Source: Prevotellaceae bacterium UBA4361 (lineage in GTDB: Bacteria; Bacteroidota; Bacteroidia; Bacteroidales; Bacteroidaceae). Taken from it: DNA of 42,011 nucleotides. The position numbers and the translations under genes are program-made. Shown piece by piece: positions 14,166 through 21,996 of the stretch. Within the stretch, counting starts at the first letter, position 1, and every line of letters begins with the position of its first letter. The stretch lies in assembly GCA_002393575.1 (NCBI GenBank), contig DGSN01000021.1, positions 1 through 42,011 on the forward strand, read 5' to 3'. The notes under the pieces were generated by a model, which was not told the DNA's origin, made no database searches, and saw nothing but the letters and a program-made list of their open reading frames with translations.

Positions 14166-16652
14166 ATAAACACGTCCTGCTTCGGTGGAGAAGGAGGTGA
14201 GATAGTAGTTGCCGTTGCGGGTGCTTTTCACGTTGGTGGCTCCTGTAACGGTGACAGGGACGGAGGTGCGAAGCTGACATGGAGAACCGATGACGGAGAG
14301 AATCTTGGCTGAGGTGAGTTTTCCGTTTTTCCACGACATGGAGACTTCGAAATTGCCTCGTGCCTTGAGTCCGCTCACGCTACCATCCTTCCACGCATCG
14401 GGAAGGGCTGGGAGCAGATGGAGTTCGCCGAGGTGACTCTGCAAGAGCATCTCCATGATGCCTGCCGTGGCACCGAAGTTGCCATCAATCTGGAAAGGGG
14501 GATGGGCATCGAAGAGGTTGGGGAAGGTGCCACCGTGGTCAGCGTGCTTGGGGTCAACATAGCTCAATGCACCGCGAATCATCTTGTAGGCGTGGTTGCC
14601 ATCGAGGAGACGAGCAGCGAAATTGATTTTCCATGCCTTGCTCCAACCTGTGCCTTCGTCGCCACGAAGTTCGAAGGTCTTGTCGGCTGCACGGGCGATG
14701 TCGGGATTGATGAAAGGACTGATTTGCCGCCCTGGGTGCAAGCCGAAGAGGTGGCTGACATGGCGGTGGTGAGGGTCTTCGTCTTCGAAGTCTTCCATCC
14801 ATTCTTGGAGTCGTCCGTAACGACCAATCTTGAATGGCAGGAGTCGTGCTTCGGTGGCTTTCACCTTCTGACGGAATGCCTTGTCGGTGCCGAGAGCCGT
14901 GGATGCATCCATGACGTTCATGAAGAGGTCGCGAATGATTTCCACGTCCATCGTGGTGCCTTCGCTCACGGCGTAGGTGTGGCCATCGGAATGGCGGAAA
15001 CGGTTTTCGGGCGATGTGGAAGGAGCCGTCATGAGGTACTTCTTGCCATCGCTTGGGTCGGTGCGCTCCACGAGCCAATCCATGCAGAACTTGGCTGCTT
15101 CCTTCATGACAGGATAGACCCGCTTGAGATAAGCCTTGTCGCCCGTGAAGGCATAGTGCTCCCACAGGTGCTGGCAGAGCCATGCAGCACCCATGTACCA
15201 GTTTGCCCACTGCGGGTCGCCGTTGCCGAGGTCGCCGACAGGATTGGTGAGTCCCCAGAGGTCGGAGTTGTGATGAGCCACCCAACCATGAGCATGGTAG
15301 AATTCTCGTGCCGTGTTTGTTCCGTTCTGCTGCAAGGTGGGAATCCAGCGGAGCAGTGGCTCGTGCATCTCGGAGAGGTTGCCTGGCTCGGCAGGCCAGT
15401 AGTTCATTTCGGTGTTGATGTTGATGGTGTAGTTCGACGACCACGGAGCACGGAGATAGGGATTCCAGATGCCTTGCAGGTTGGCAGGTGTGCCACCCTG
15501 ACGGGAGCAGGAAATGAGCAAATATCTGCCATACTGATAGAAGAGTTCCTCCATGCCTGTGTCGGTGATGCCATAGCTGTATGCCTTGAGGCGCACGTCG
15601 GTAGGCATCTTGTTGAACTTGGTGTCGGCACAGAGGTTGAGTTTCACACGGTTGAAGAACTGCTGGTAGTCGGCGATGTGCGCTGACTTGATGTCGGCAA
15701 AGCTCTTGGCAGCCGCCTCAGCCAGTTGCTTCTCGCTGATGGCTCGCTCGTCCTTGCCCTGCATGTAAGGGTGTTTGTAGTTGCCATTGAAACTGGTGGC
15801 AGCCGTGAAGTAGAGCGTAACGCTCGTGGCATCCTCGATGTGTATGCCTTCCTTATCCACGCGCAGTGTTCCGCCTTCGGTCTTGGCTTGCACGTTGGCT
15901 TGGAAGCGCATACCGAAGTCTTCGGGCTTCATGCCTTTCTCCATCGCGTCACCGTCCTTGCGCTGGTAATAGCTGGGGTCGAGCCGACTGGGAGCTGTGC
16001 CTCGCATCACGAGGGTGTTGTTGCCTTGCGTCTCCACGATGGGTTCGAGCTGAGAAGCAAAACTGACATCGAGGTTGAGCTTGTTCGCCTTGTTAGCCGT
16101 GTAGTGGATGGCAATGACGCGGTCGGGATTGGAGGCAATGAACTCGCGCTGGTAGTTCACGCCTTCGAGGTCGAAGCGAGTGGTTGCCACGGCATTGGCA
16201 ATGCTCAAGTCGCGCACGTAATTATAGATGCGTGTGTTGTTCTTCTTGTCCTTGAAAGTCTGGTGAATCTTGAGGTCGCCAAGTGGAAGATAGCTTTCGC
16301 TATACACGCCTTGCATCTTCTTGCAGAGTTCGTTTGCCTTGGCATATTCCTTCTTTGTCAATGCCTCGCGCACCTGTGCCAAATACTGGAAGGCTTGCGG
16401 ATTGACGCTCTTGGCAACGGGTTTGCCCGACCAGAGTGTACCTTCGTTCAGGTGGAGCAATTCGTCTTCTACTCGTCCGAACACCATTGCTCCGAGAAAG
16501 CCATTGCCGATGGGCATCGCCTCTTCCCACTGGTCGGCAGGCTGTTCGTACCACAAGCGCATATCGCTCTGCGCAAAGGCAGAAGCGGAAAATGAAGAAA
16601 GAAGAATGAAGAATGAAAAATAAAGAACGGAAGTTAGAAAGTGTCGTTTCAT
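14145..16652 (-). CDS. GH95 family alpha-L-fucosidase (or related glycosidase)
   Basis: An 835-residue exported glycoside hydrolase. GH95 hallmarks are the N-terminal RLWYEQPADQWEEAMPIGNG, then the (alpha/alpha)6-barrel segment with LQGIWNPYLRAPWSSNYT and TEMNYWPAEPGNLSEMHEP, and HVSHLFGLHPG. The family removes alpha-1,2-fucose (some members galactose) from host or plant glycans. The signal peptide FSFFILLSSFS is encoded by TTCATTC-type heptamers (16592-16622) and the C-terminus MKNEE by a second array. A -7 element lies at 16684-16691. No SusC/D genes are near, so the glycan is not indicated by context. Confidence 0.93.
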   Translation of the reverse strand: MKRHFLTSVLYFSFFILLSSFSASAFAQSDMRLWYEQPADQWEEAMPIGNGFLGAMVFGRVEDELLHLNEGTLWSGKPVAKSVNPQAFQYLAQVREALTKKEYAKANELCKKMQGVYSESYLPLGDLKIHQTFKDKKNNTRIYNYVRDLSIANAVATTRFDLEGVNYQREFIASNPDRVIAIHYTANKANKLNLDVSFASQLEPIVETQGNNTLVMRGTAPSRLDPSYYQRKDGDAMEKGMKPEDFGMRFQANVQAKTEGGTLRVDKEGIHIEDATSVTLYFTAATSFNGNYKHPYMQGKDERAISEKQLAEAAAKSFADIKSAHIADYQQFFNRVKLNLCADTKFNKMPTDVRLKAYSYGITDTGMEELFYQYGRYLLISCSRQGGTPANLQGIWNPYLRAPWSSNYTININTEMNYWPAEPGNLSEMHEPLLRWIPTLQQNGTNTAREFYHAHGWVAHHNSDLWGLTNPVGDLGNGDPQWANWYMGAAWLCQHLWEHYAFTGDKAYLKRVYPVMKEAAKFCMDWLVERTDPSDGKKYLMTAPSTSPENRFRHSDGHTYAVSEGTTMDVEIIRDLFMNVMDASTALGTDKAFRQKVKATEARLLPFKIGRYGRLQEWMEDFEDEDPHHRHVSHLFGLHPGRQISPFINPDIARAADKTFELRGDEGTGWSKAWKINFAARLLDGNHAYKMIRGALSYVDPKHADHGGTFPNLFDAHPPFQIDGNFGATAGIMEMLLQSHLGELHLLPALPDAWKDGSVSGLKARGNFEVSMSWKNGKLTSAKILSVIGSPCQLRTSVPVTVTGATNVKSTRNGNYYLTSFSTEAGRVYEMKNEE
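16592..16622 (-). repeat. Heptamer array encoding part of the GH95 signal peptide
   Basis: The plus strand reads ATGAAGAAAGAAGAATGAAG and onward with 7-bp spacing. Read from the minus strand it provides the hydrophobic codons FSFFILLSS of the signal peptide. It is an example of an array used as coding sequence. Confidence 0.7.
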
Positions 16653-16683
16653 TGTGATGTAGTGATATTGGTTAGTTTGGTTG

Positions 16684-16691
16684 CAAAGATA
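16684..16691 (-). promoter_or_regulatory. -7 element of the GH95 gene
   Basis: TATCTTTG on the minus strand, 31 bases before the ATG. No TTTG at the usual distance upstream, so activation may be needed. Confidence 0.55.
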
Positions 16692-16758
16692 AGAAATAAT
16701 TGAGAATAAATGATTGACAATTAACGATTTTTGCGTACATTTGTCACATGTATATCAG

Positions 16759-16911
16759 GTTTAACGTTGAAAGTTTAACGTTTAACGAAGTTACACTTCT
16801 CATCAAAAACTTAAAAGGCCTCACCCCCAACCCCTCTCCAAAGGGCGAGGGGAGTAAAATGAAGTCTGGCTAAAACTCAAAAACTCAAAAACTTAAAAAC
16901 TCAAAAACTTA
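16759..16911. repeat. Repeat cluster before the YhaM-like gene: GTTTAAC heptamers, GC element, AAAACTCA octamers
   Basis: Three repeat types in 150 bases. Four GTTTAAC/GTTGAAA heptamers lie at 16759-16786. A GC-rich stem resembling CCCCTCTCC-aaag-GGCGAGGGG lies within 16817-16855. Five 8-bp AAAACTCA/AAAACTTA units at 16872-16911 end five bases before the start codon, so they form the immediate 5' untranslated region. Confidence 0.7.
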
Positions 16912-16915
16912 CAAT

Positions 16916-17779
16916 ATGAATGAATATCTCGTAATCAGCCGTTCGAACGGCACTACCAAGACGGGCAGCCCTTTCTGCACATTGAAACTGAAGAACCTGA
17001 AGGAAGAGTTCCAGTTGGCTGTGTGGGACGTGAAACCAACGGACGAGCCTGTTGTGGGGCAGACGGTTTCGTTCTTCGCCATTCAGGACAACGGCGACAA
17101 GAAGTCGGCTCGCAAACTCGACATGCACCCAGGCATGATTCCGCAGGAGGGACACCCGCTGTACGACCTCGTTCCACGCCCTATCAAGCGCAACGTGTGG
17201 GACGAATGTATCAACCACTTGCTGGCGCTGTGCAAGGATGACACGCTGAAACCCATCATCACGGAGTTTGCCGACATTTTGTTCAAGCCTTATTCGCTCT
17301 ATCCCGCAGCTACGTCGGTGCATCATGCCTTCAAAGGCGGACTTCTCAACCACACCTACCAAATGCTGCACATGCTGGAAGGCATCTACCCTACCCTGCC
17401 TTACGAGAACGTGAAGATTGAGCGTTGCATCCTCGCCATCCTCTTCCACGACTACGGCAAGGTGTATGAATACAACAAAGACGGGGAGCCGCAGAAGGAC
17501 ATGTATCTGCTTGGGCACATCTACATCTCTGCGAATCGCCTGCAAGCGGAACTGAAGAAGCACGAAGTTCCACAGGAGGAAATTGACTACATTGTGCATA
17601 TCGTGCTCTCCCACCACGGAGAACTGGAATACGGTTCGCCCATCATGCCAGCCACAGCAGAGGCAATCCTAGTGAATCATCTCGACAATCTCTCCGCCAA
17701 GCTCGATGTCATCGAAACCACTGGCAACATGGAAAAAGCATTCGCGCTCGGCACACATGTCATCAAAAGTGAAAAGTGA
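16916..17779 (+). CDS. YhaM-like OB-fold/HD-domain 3'-5' exonuclease
   Basis: A 287-residue protein with an N-terminal OB-fold nucleic-acid-binding region (about 1-85, GSPFCTLKLKNLKEEFQLAVW) and an HD domain (about 125-275). Metal ligands are seen at His146 (GGLLNHT), His178-Asp179 (ILFHDYGK) and His233-His234 (LSHHG). This two-domain order is that of YhaM-type exoribonucleases, which trim RNA (and DNA) from the 3' end. The last residues IKSEK and the stop codon fall within AAAAGTG heptamers, so the C-terminus has been shaped by that array. Specific targets unknown. Confidence 0.85.
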   Translation: MNEYLVISRSNGTTKTGSPFCTLKLKNLKEEFQLAVWDVKPTDEPVVGQTVSFFAIQDNGDKKSARKLDMHPGMIPQEGHPLYDLVPRPIKRNVWDECINHLLALCKDDTLKPIITEFADILFKPYSLYPAATSVHHAFKGGLLNHTYQMLHMLEGIYPTLPYENVKIERCILAILFHDYGKVYEYNKDGEPQKDMYLLGHIYISANRLQAELKKHEVPQEEIDYIVHIVLSHHGELEYGSPIMPATAEAILVNHLDNLSAKLDVIETTGNMEKAFALGTHVIKSEK

Positions 17780-17799
17780 AAAGTGAGAAGTGAAAAATG
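17765..17799 (+). repeat. AAAAGTG heptamer array over the YhaM-like gene end
   Basis: Five units (three exact AAAAGTG, then AGAAGTG and AAAAATG) in 7-bp register. The TGA stop of the preceding gene lies inside the array. Confidence 0.8.
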
Positions 17800-17802
17800 G
17801 AA

Positions 17803-17880
17803 GACCCTCCCCTGCCCTCCCTGTGAGGGAGGGAGAAGTCAGCTGAACGGCTATTCTCTCCCTTTTGGGGGAGTTGGATG
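17803..17880. repeat. GC-rich palindromic dispersed element
   Basis: Contains the perfect hairpin CCCTCCCTGTGAGGGAGGG (17815-17833) and a second stem CTCTCCC-ttttg-GGGGAG, enclosed by ACCCTCCCC and GGATGGGGT. It is related in style to the GC element at 16817-16855 and to the 38-bp units of the leu operon. Confidence 0.6.
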
Positions 17881-17929
17881 GGGTTCTCAGTCCTTAGACG
17901 TTCTCTTCACTCCATCCGCTTATAAGAAA

Positions 17930-17977
17930 CTTGCCACTACCCTCACGGGCGGTGGCAAGGTAACTATAGTTTTTTAT
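17930..17977 (+). terminator. Possible terminator after the YhaM-like gene
   Basis: Stem CTTGCCAC (17930-17937) with GTGGCAAG (17952-17959), then TAACTATAG and a T6 run. The T-run is some way from the stem, so this is tentative. Confidence 0.45.
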
Positions 17978-18023
17978 TCTTAACTAACTTCGTTTCACAC
18001 ATTTTACTATAGCTACTTTTTTC

Positions 18024-18878
18024 TCAAAACGTTGAAGGAATCTTCAGTTCAAAAACTGGTTCGTGAGTTCCAAAAACGGTTTGAAGTGGTTGCCTGAGTC
18101 CTGAGCGTTTCCAAAGTTCCTTGATGGTGGTGCCATCGCCAGGATTGAAACTTAGGATAAAACAATCTTTGTTTTTCCATTCTATCTTGCAATCATTCTT
18201 TCCTTCGATGATATTGGCTTCGCTCTTCACATCCAGCGGATGGTAATAGACAATGGCTTGAGCAATGCTGGCACTTGGCGATACCACCATGACAACCTCT
18301 TTTTCTCCATAAATCTTTGAGACAGAAACCGTCTGCTTCAGAATCACTGGCATCCCATCCACTTCGCTCATGGCACCAACGAGTGTCCAACTGCCACTGA
18401 AGCGGTGCTTGCTTTTCAGGTTTTTCATCTCCAGCATTTCGAACATTCGCTTGATAGTGGAGGGAATGCCATCCCTTACGTATGTTTCCGTGATGAATTC
18501 ATTCATGGGGAATATCGCTTCACTTCCTGGACGAACCGTGTTATACCACTTCAACTTGAAACCATTTTCTTCGCAATCAAAGATGCGGGTTCCATGTCCG
18601 TCTATGCCTACCGCAACATCACCCGTGAAAGAATAAGGATGTGGTTCGTCCTGTCGGAACTGCACAATCAGTTCCTTTTCCACATCTCTACTCACCATCA
18701 CCGTGAAAGGAATCGTGTCAGAGCAATACTTGTACTGGGCGAACTCAGGGATGTGGTCTGCTTTTCCATTTTCATACGATAGCTTTGTCATTCTGTACAA
18801 ACCCTTTGGTGTTACATTCTGTGCAGAAATCGTTGTCGATGCCATGAGGCAAAGAACCATTGTCAAAATCTTTTTCAT
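18024..18878 (-). CDS. Exported protein of unknown function
   Basis: A 284-residue protein with a clear signal peptide (MKKILTMVLCLMASTTISAQ, cleavage after SAQ or ISA). I do not recognise the family. The body is rich in beta-strand patterns, with KGLYRMTKLSY at the start and SGSWTLVGAMSEVDG in the middle, which resembles the repeated opening strands of lipocalin-like Bacteroidales proteins, but this is only an impression. No catalytic motif is visible. It is separated from the next minus-strand gene upstream by 222 bases of repeats, so it is probably transcribed alone. Confidence 0.8.
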   Translation of the reverse strand: MKKILTMVLCLMASTTISAQNVTPKGLYRMTKLSYENGKADHIPEFAQYKYCSDTIPFTVMVSRDVEKELIVQFRQDEPHPYSFTGDVAVGIDGHGTRIFDCEENGFKLKWYNTVRPGSEAIFPMNEFITETYVRDGIPSTIKRMFEMLEMKNLKSKHRFSGSWTLVGAMSEVDGMPVILKQTVSVSKIYGEKEVVMVVSPSASIAQAIVYYHPLDVKSEANIIEGKNDCKIEWKNKDCFILSFNPGDGTTIKELWKRSGLRQPLQTVFGTHEPVFELKIPSTF

Positions 18879-18883
18879 GATTA

Positions 18884-19090
18884 TTTAAGTTTTTAAGTTT
18901 TTGAGTTTCAGTCAACAAATTATTTCTTTTTGTTGTCAACAAATTTCCACAAATTATCTCAAAAGAATAGTCAAAAGTCGAAGGTCAAGGGTCAAGGTCA
19001 AAATTGCTATTGAATAGCCAATTTTTCATTTTTTACTTTTCACTTTTCATTTTTTTGTGCCTTATATGTGTTCATTTGTTGACTATTTTC
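18884..19090. repeat. Repeat-filled gap: octamers, GTCAACAAAT copies, heptamer arrays
   Basis: AAGTTTTT-type octamers at 18888-18908; direct copies of GTCAACAAAT at 18911-18920 and 18935-18944, and an inverted copy at 19074-19083; a GTCAAAG-type heptamer array at 18970-19003 with one 6-base unit; a small hairpin TTGCTATT-gaATAGCCAA (19003-19022); and a TTTTCAC/TTTTCAT array at 19022-19056. On the minus strand the purine-rich array comes first, as at other loci. Confidence 0.65.
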
Positions 19091-19100
19091 ACTTATCATT

Positions 19101-20207
19101 TCATTTCTTCCAATTTCTTGGAATCCAGTAGTCGCCTTCCACTTCAAGGCGGAGAATGCTGAGTCTGCCGTCCTTTCCGATGTCTGCCATCACGAAGCTC
19201 GACAATGCCTGATGATTCACTAACAGTCGGTTGGTGTCCTTCACTCCGTCGAACACAAAGTGCGAGGCAGAGTATTCCAGTTCGCAACATTGCGTCAATT
19301 CCGTGTCAACATGATGGATGGCTTTTTGCAAAAGTTGCTGATAGATGGCAGCAGAAAGTTCGGGAGAATCCACCACATAGAGCGTTCCTTTCGACTCGCT
19401 CCTCCCTTTGTGCTCAGGGCAGAGATAGTCCGTGGAATAATACGTAGTTGCTTTGTCCATACTTTCGCCTTCACGGTGCTGATAATGAACAGGAAATCTT
19501 TTCACGCCTTGATTCGAAGTGAGGACGTTCAGCAAACTGTCGAACGATTCGGGCTTGAAATGATAGTACGTGCCTTTGGCCTCATTCGCCTTTGTACTCA
19601 TGTAAATCATGTTGCCTTTCCCATTCACGTAGTCGAACAGCACAGCTTCCCGTGCGCCGAAATACATGTTCCGGTTATTGCCGCTGAGCATTTCCAGAAA
19701 CTTTCGTTCCTGCATGAAATAGCGATTCATATACAGAATTTTGCGACGGTCAAGAAACAAGTCGTAGTCGTTGGTCCAGGAATTTGCCATGTCGTTTGCT
19801 TTCTGCAGGTCGAGCACATAGTCATTCTTCTTTCCATATCCGCGGAGTGCTATGGAATAAGTGATGGTGTCCGAATTGTTGCGGTGACTCTCATATCTGT
19901 ACGACTCCACGCAGCGACGCGACATCTGGTCGAGAAACAAGCAGATGGAATCCACCAGCAACGGGATTCTTTGTGAAGAATCGGACGATGCTTCCTGCTG
20001 CTTCAACGTCTCGGCATCGAACACCACATTGTAGCGTTTGCCGATTTGAACCTTATCATTCACGCGTGCAACAACCACTTTAGCACCTCGGGCAGACAAT
20101 CTTTCCATGAACTCAGTCATGGCATCCCGCTTCATTTCCTGTGCCATTGCCGCAAGAAACATCATGCACGAAAGGAGTGTTATTATGATTCGTTTCATCA
20201 TTGCCAC
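19101..20207 (-). CDS. Exported protein in the ECF sigma operon
   Basis: A 368-residue protein of unknown family with a signal peptide (MKRIIITLLSCMMFLAAMAQ after one of three close ATGs). It begins 5 bases after the anti-sigma gene ends, so it is the third gene of the sigma/anti-sigma operon and likely part of its signal input or output. A segment ARGAKVVVARVNDKVQIGKR lies near the N-terminus. The sequence is rich in Tyr, Asn and Arg, and no enzyme motif is visible. Genes in this position in Bacteroidales are often short exported proteins of unknown role. Confidence 0.8.
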   Translation of the reverse strand: MAMMKRIIITLLSCMMFLAAMAQEMKRDAMTEFMERLSARGAKVVVARVNDKVQIGKRYNVVFDAETLKQQEASSDSSQRIPLLVDSICLFLDQMSRRCVESYRYESHRNNSDTITYSIALRGYGKKNDYVLDLQKANDMANSWTNDYDLFLDRRKILYMNRYFMQERKFLEMLSGNNRNMYFGAREAVLFDYVNGKGNMIYMSTKANEAKGTYYHFKPESFDSLLNVLTSNQGVKRFPVHYQHREGESMDKATTYYSTDYLCPEHKGRSESKGTLYVVDSPELSAAIYQQLLQKAIHHVDTELTQCCELEYSASHFVFDGVKDTNRLLVNHQALSSFVMADIGKDGRLSILRLEVEGDYWIPRNWKK

Positions 20208-20212
20208 CTTAT

Positions 20213-20935
20213 TTAATAATTAGCAAAAAGTTCTTCATTCATAGCCGTGATGGCTTCGCGGAGGTCTTGCCCCTTGATGTCCACCTCAGCCAAATCAATG
20301 TCAAGCATCTGCATGGATGTGATGTCGCTTTCCAACGAGGAGAGAGAATCGTGGAGCGTGGAGAGTGAAGCGTGGGGCGTGGAGAGTGAAGCGTGGGGCG
20401 TGGAGAGTGAAGCGTGAGGCGTGGAGCGTGGAGCGTGGAGCGTGGAGCGTGAAGCGTGGAGCGTGGAGCGTGAAGAGTGGAGCGTGGGGTGTGAAGCGTG
20501 GAGCGTGGGGTGTGAAGCGTGTACCTCATCCGTTATCCTTTGTTCTTTGCCCTTTGTACTTAATTCTGGTTTTTCACTTTTCGCTTTCAACTTTTCACTT
20601 AATTGTTCTTTCTCCTCTTGGCTGAAATACACAAAAGTACCACATACCAATGCAATGGCAGCTGCAACACTCGTATATTTCCACCATTTTCCGAAACCTC
20701 TCTTCGGAGAAGTTTGAAGGGAACTTCCAACAATCCTCTCATATTCCTCCAAATAGTCGGCATCGAAAATGTCTTCTTCCATCGGAGTGTGACTGCACAA
20801 CAACTGAAGCATCACCTTTTCATCAGCACTCAATTCTTCCCTTGGTACACTCATCAGCACCTGCCTCAGCTCCTGCTCTTCATGCACCGTTGCCGTGCCT
20901 GCCATGTATTTATTGATTAATGTCTGCTTCATCAT
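20213..20935 (-). CDS. Membrane anti-sigma-factor-like protein with heptad repeat linker
   Basis: A 240-residue protein with a cytoplasmic N-terminal part (1-85), one membrane segment (YTSVAAAIALVCGTFVYF, about 87-104) and an outside part, the usual layout of an anti-sigma factor. Its start overlaps the sigma gene stop by 4 bases. About residues 138-195 are a low-complexity tract (units such as HASRSTL, HASLSTP) encoded by 24 exact 7-bp DNA units. The tract is open in all three frames. The preceding KLKAKSEKPELSTKGKEQRI segment also derives from heptamer-like DNA. The C-terminal 45 residues are ordinary again. Anti-sigma role is inferred from position and topology. Confidence 0.75.
   Translation of the reverse strand: MMKQTLINKYMAGTATVHEEQELRQVLMSVPREELSADEKVMLQLLCSHTPMEEDIFDADYLEEYERIVGSSLQTSPKRGFGKWWKYTSVAAAIALVCGTFVYFSQEEKEQLSEKLKAKSEKPELSTKGKEQRITDEVHASHPTLHASHPTLHSSRSTLHASRSTLHAPRSTPHASLSTPHASLSTPHASLSTLHDSLSSLESDITSMQMLDIDLAEVDIKGQDLREAITAMNEELFANY
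20351..20521. repeat. 24-unit GTGGAGC heptamer tract inside the anti-sigma gene
   Basis: Plus-strand units GTGGAGC, GTGAAGC, GTGGGGC, GTGGAGA and close variants run for exactly 24 x 7 = 168 bases with no insertion or deletion, then GTG. Neighbouring units are often identical, so slippage is plausible. A gain or loss of one unit would shift the frame of the last 45 codons. Confidence 0.9.
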
Positions 20936-21417
20936 TTCAGTAGTTTTAAAAGTTTATGTCTTGCCGATGAAATCATGCTTCTCACGGAACGGACAGGTAT
21001 GCCTGTGATAACGGCAATTTCATCTGCTTCTAAGTCCGCTTCCTGCTTTAATCTTATCAATCGTTGCTCAGAGCGAGGCAAGCGACTGATTGCCTGCTCA
21101 ATGCGTTGTGCCTGCTCTTGTGTCAGCACTTGCGAGTCCGAACTGCCCGAATCCATCGAAGTGTCATTGTCAGTATCAATCGTCTCCATGCGCCGCAACT
21201 TCTGTTTTCTCCACATACTTACGCATACGTTCTTCGTCGCCCTCACTGCCAACGCCTCATAATTGTCGTTGGGCAACCCATCTCGGAGCCACATTCGGAG
21301 CAGCACTTCTTGCACAGTATCCTCAGCATCTTCCTGGTTTTGGAAGAAGTCGAGTGCTATTTTCATCATCCTGGGACGAATCTTCAGCACTATCCGTTCA
21401 AACTCCGTTTGTGTCAT
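20932..21417 (-). CDS. ECF-type RNA polymerase sigma factor
   Basis: A 161-residue sigma factor with region 2 (about 15-70, ALDFFQNQEDAEDTVQEVLL and RMW) and region 4 (about 110-160, LPRSEQRLIRLKQEADLEAD, then the helix-turn-helix ITGIPVRSVRSMISSARHKL). It lacks region 3, as ECF sigmas do. It heads an operon with a membrane anti-sigma-like gene (4-base overlap) and an exported protein, so it probably answers an envelope signal. A weak -7 element TATTTTTG lies at 21483-21490. The regulon is not visible here. Confidence 0.93.
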   Translation of the reverse strand: MTQTEFERIVLKIRPRMMKIALDFFQNQEDAEDTVQEVLLRMWLRDGLPNDNYEALAVRATKNVCVSMWRKQKLRRMETIDTDNDTSMDSGSSDSQVLTQEQAQRIEQAISRLPRSEQRLIRLKQEADLEADEIAVITGIPVRSVRSMISSARHKLLKLLK

Positions 21418-21427
21418 CTGTTCTATA

Positions 21428-21936
21428 AACGCACAAGTTCCGATTTGTCAAGTGGAAAAATCCATTTTCTGCAAAACACTCGCAAAAATATGCTTTTTCC
21501 AGAGAATAGACTTATCATTCATCTATTTTTCTACGAGGAACAAAAGGATATTTCCAAGGAAATCTACTCATAACGATTGTCAGAAGCGCAAATGTGGATT
21601 CACAGAACGGTGCATTGGATTGGCTTGCGCCGAGATAAAGGGTCAACTTTATGTGCGAGGGCTCGTTATCGAAACAGCGAGCCCTCGTTGCAATTCAAAC
21701 GAGGGCTCGCTTGAACTACGACGAAGGCTCACCAATTCACTACGCTCAAATAAAAACTTGGGATTATTCTCAACCACGAATTGCACGAATTAAACGAATT
21801 TTTGATTTTAATTTAATCGAATTTCTCTAATTTGAAAAATGCCTGCATTTTTATTCGTGTAATTTGATTAAATAACAGCTATAATAAATTCGTTTAATTC
21901 GAGTAATTCGTGGTTTATAAACTTAAATTCACAAAA
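21428..21936. other. Gene-free region with two inverted-repeat structures
   Basis: Between the sigma gene and pnp (both minus) no gene is supported. CGAGGGCTCG occurs three times in alternating orientation (21656-21665 direct, 21678-21687 inverted, 21700-21709 direct), allowing two exclusive hairpins. Further on, AACCACGAATT...ACGAATT (21772-21800) and its inverse (21887-21915) form 29-bp arms around an AT-rich core. A 19-base motif at 21628-21646 recurs at 37428-37446. Confidence 0.6.
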
Positions 21937-21974
21937 AAAATCCTCAAAGCCCGATGGAGCTTTGAGGATTTTTC
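21937..21974 (-). terminator. Terminator of pnp
   Basis: Perfect 13-bp stem AAATCCTCAAAGC (21938-21950) with GCTTTGAGGATTT (21959-21971), 8-base loop, T-rich on the minus strand side. It begins 23 bases after the pnp stop. Confidence 0.88.
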
Positions 21975-21996
21975 CATATAAGAGTTGTTCTGTGTT

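Noticed and set aside
17783..17983. Small plus-strand frame after the YhaM-like gene
   Set aside because: Its sequence is made of the GC-rich repeat and a heptamer array; no family resemblance.
20351..20521. CRISPR-like or minisatellite array
   Set aside because: Units are contiguous 7-mers without spacers and lie in a reading frame.
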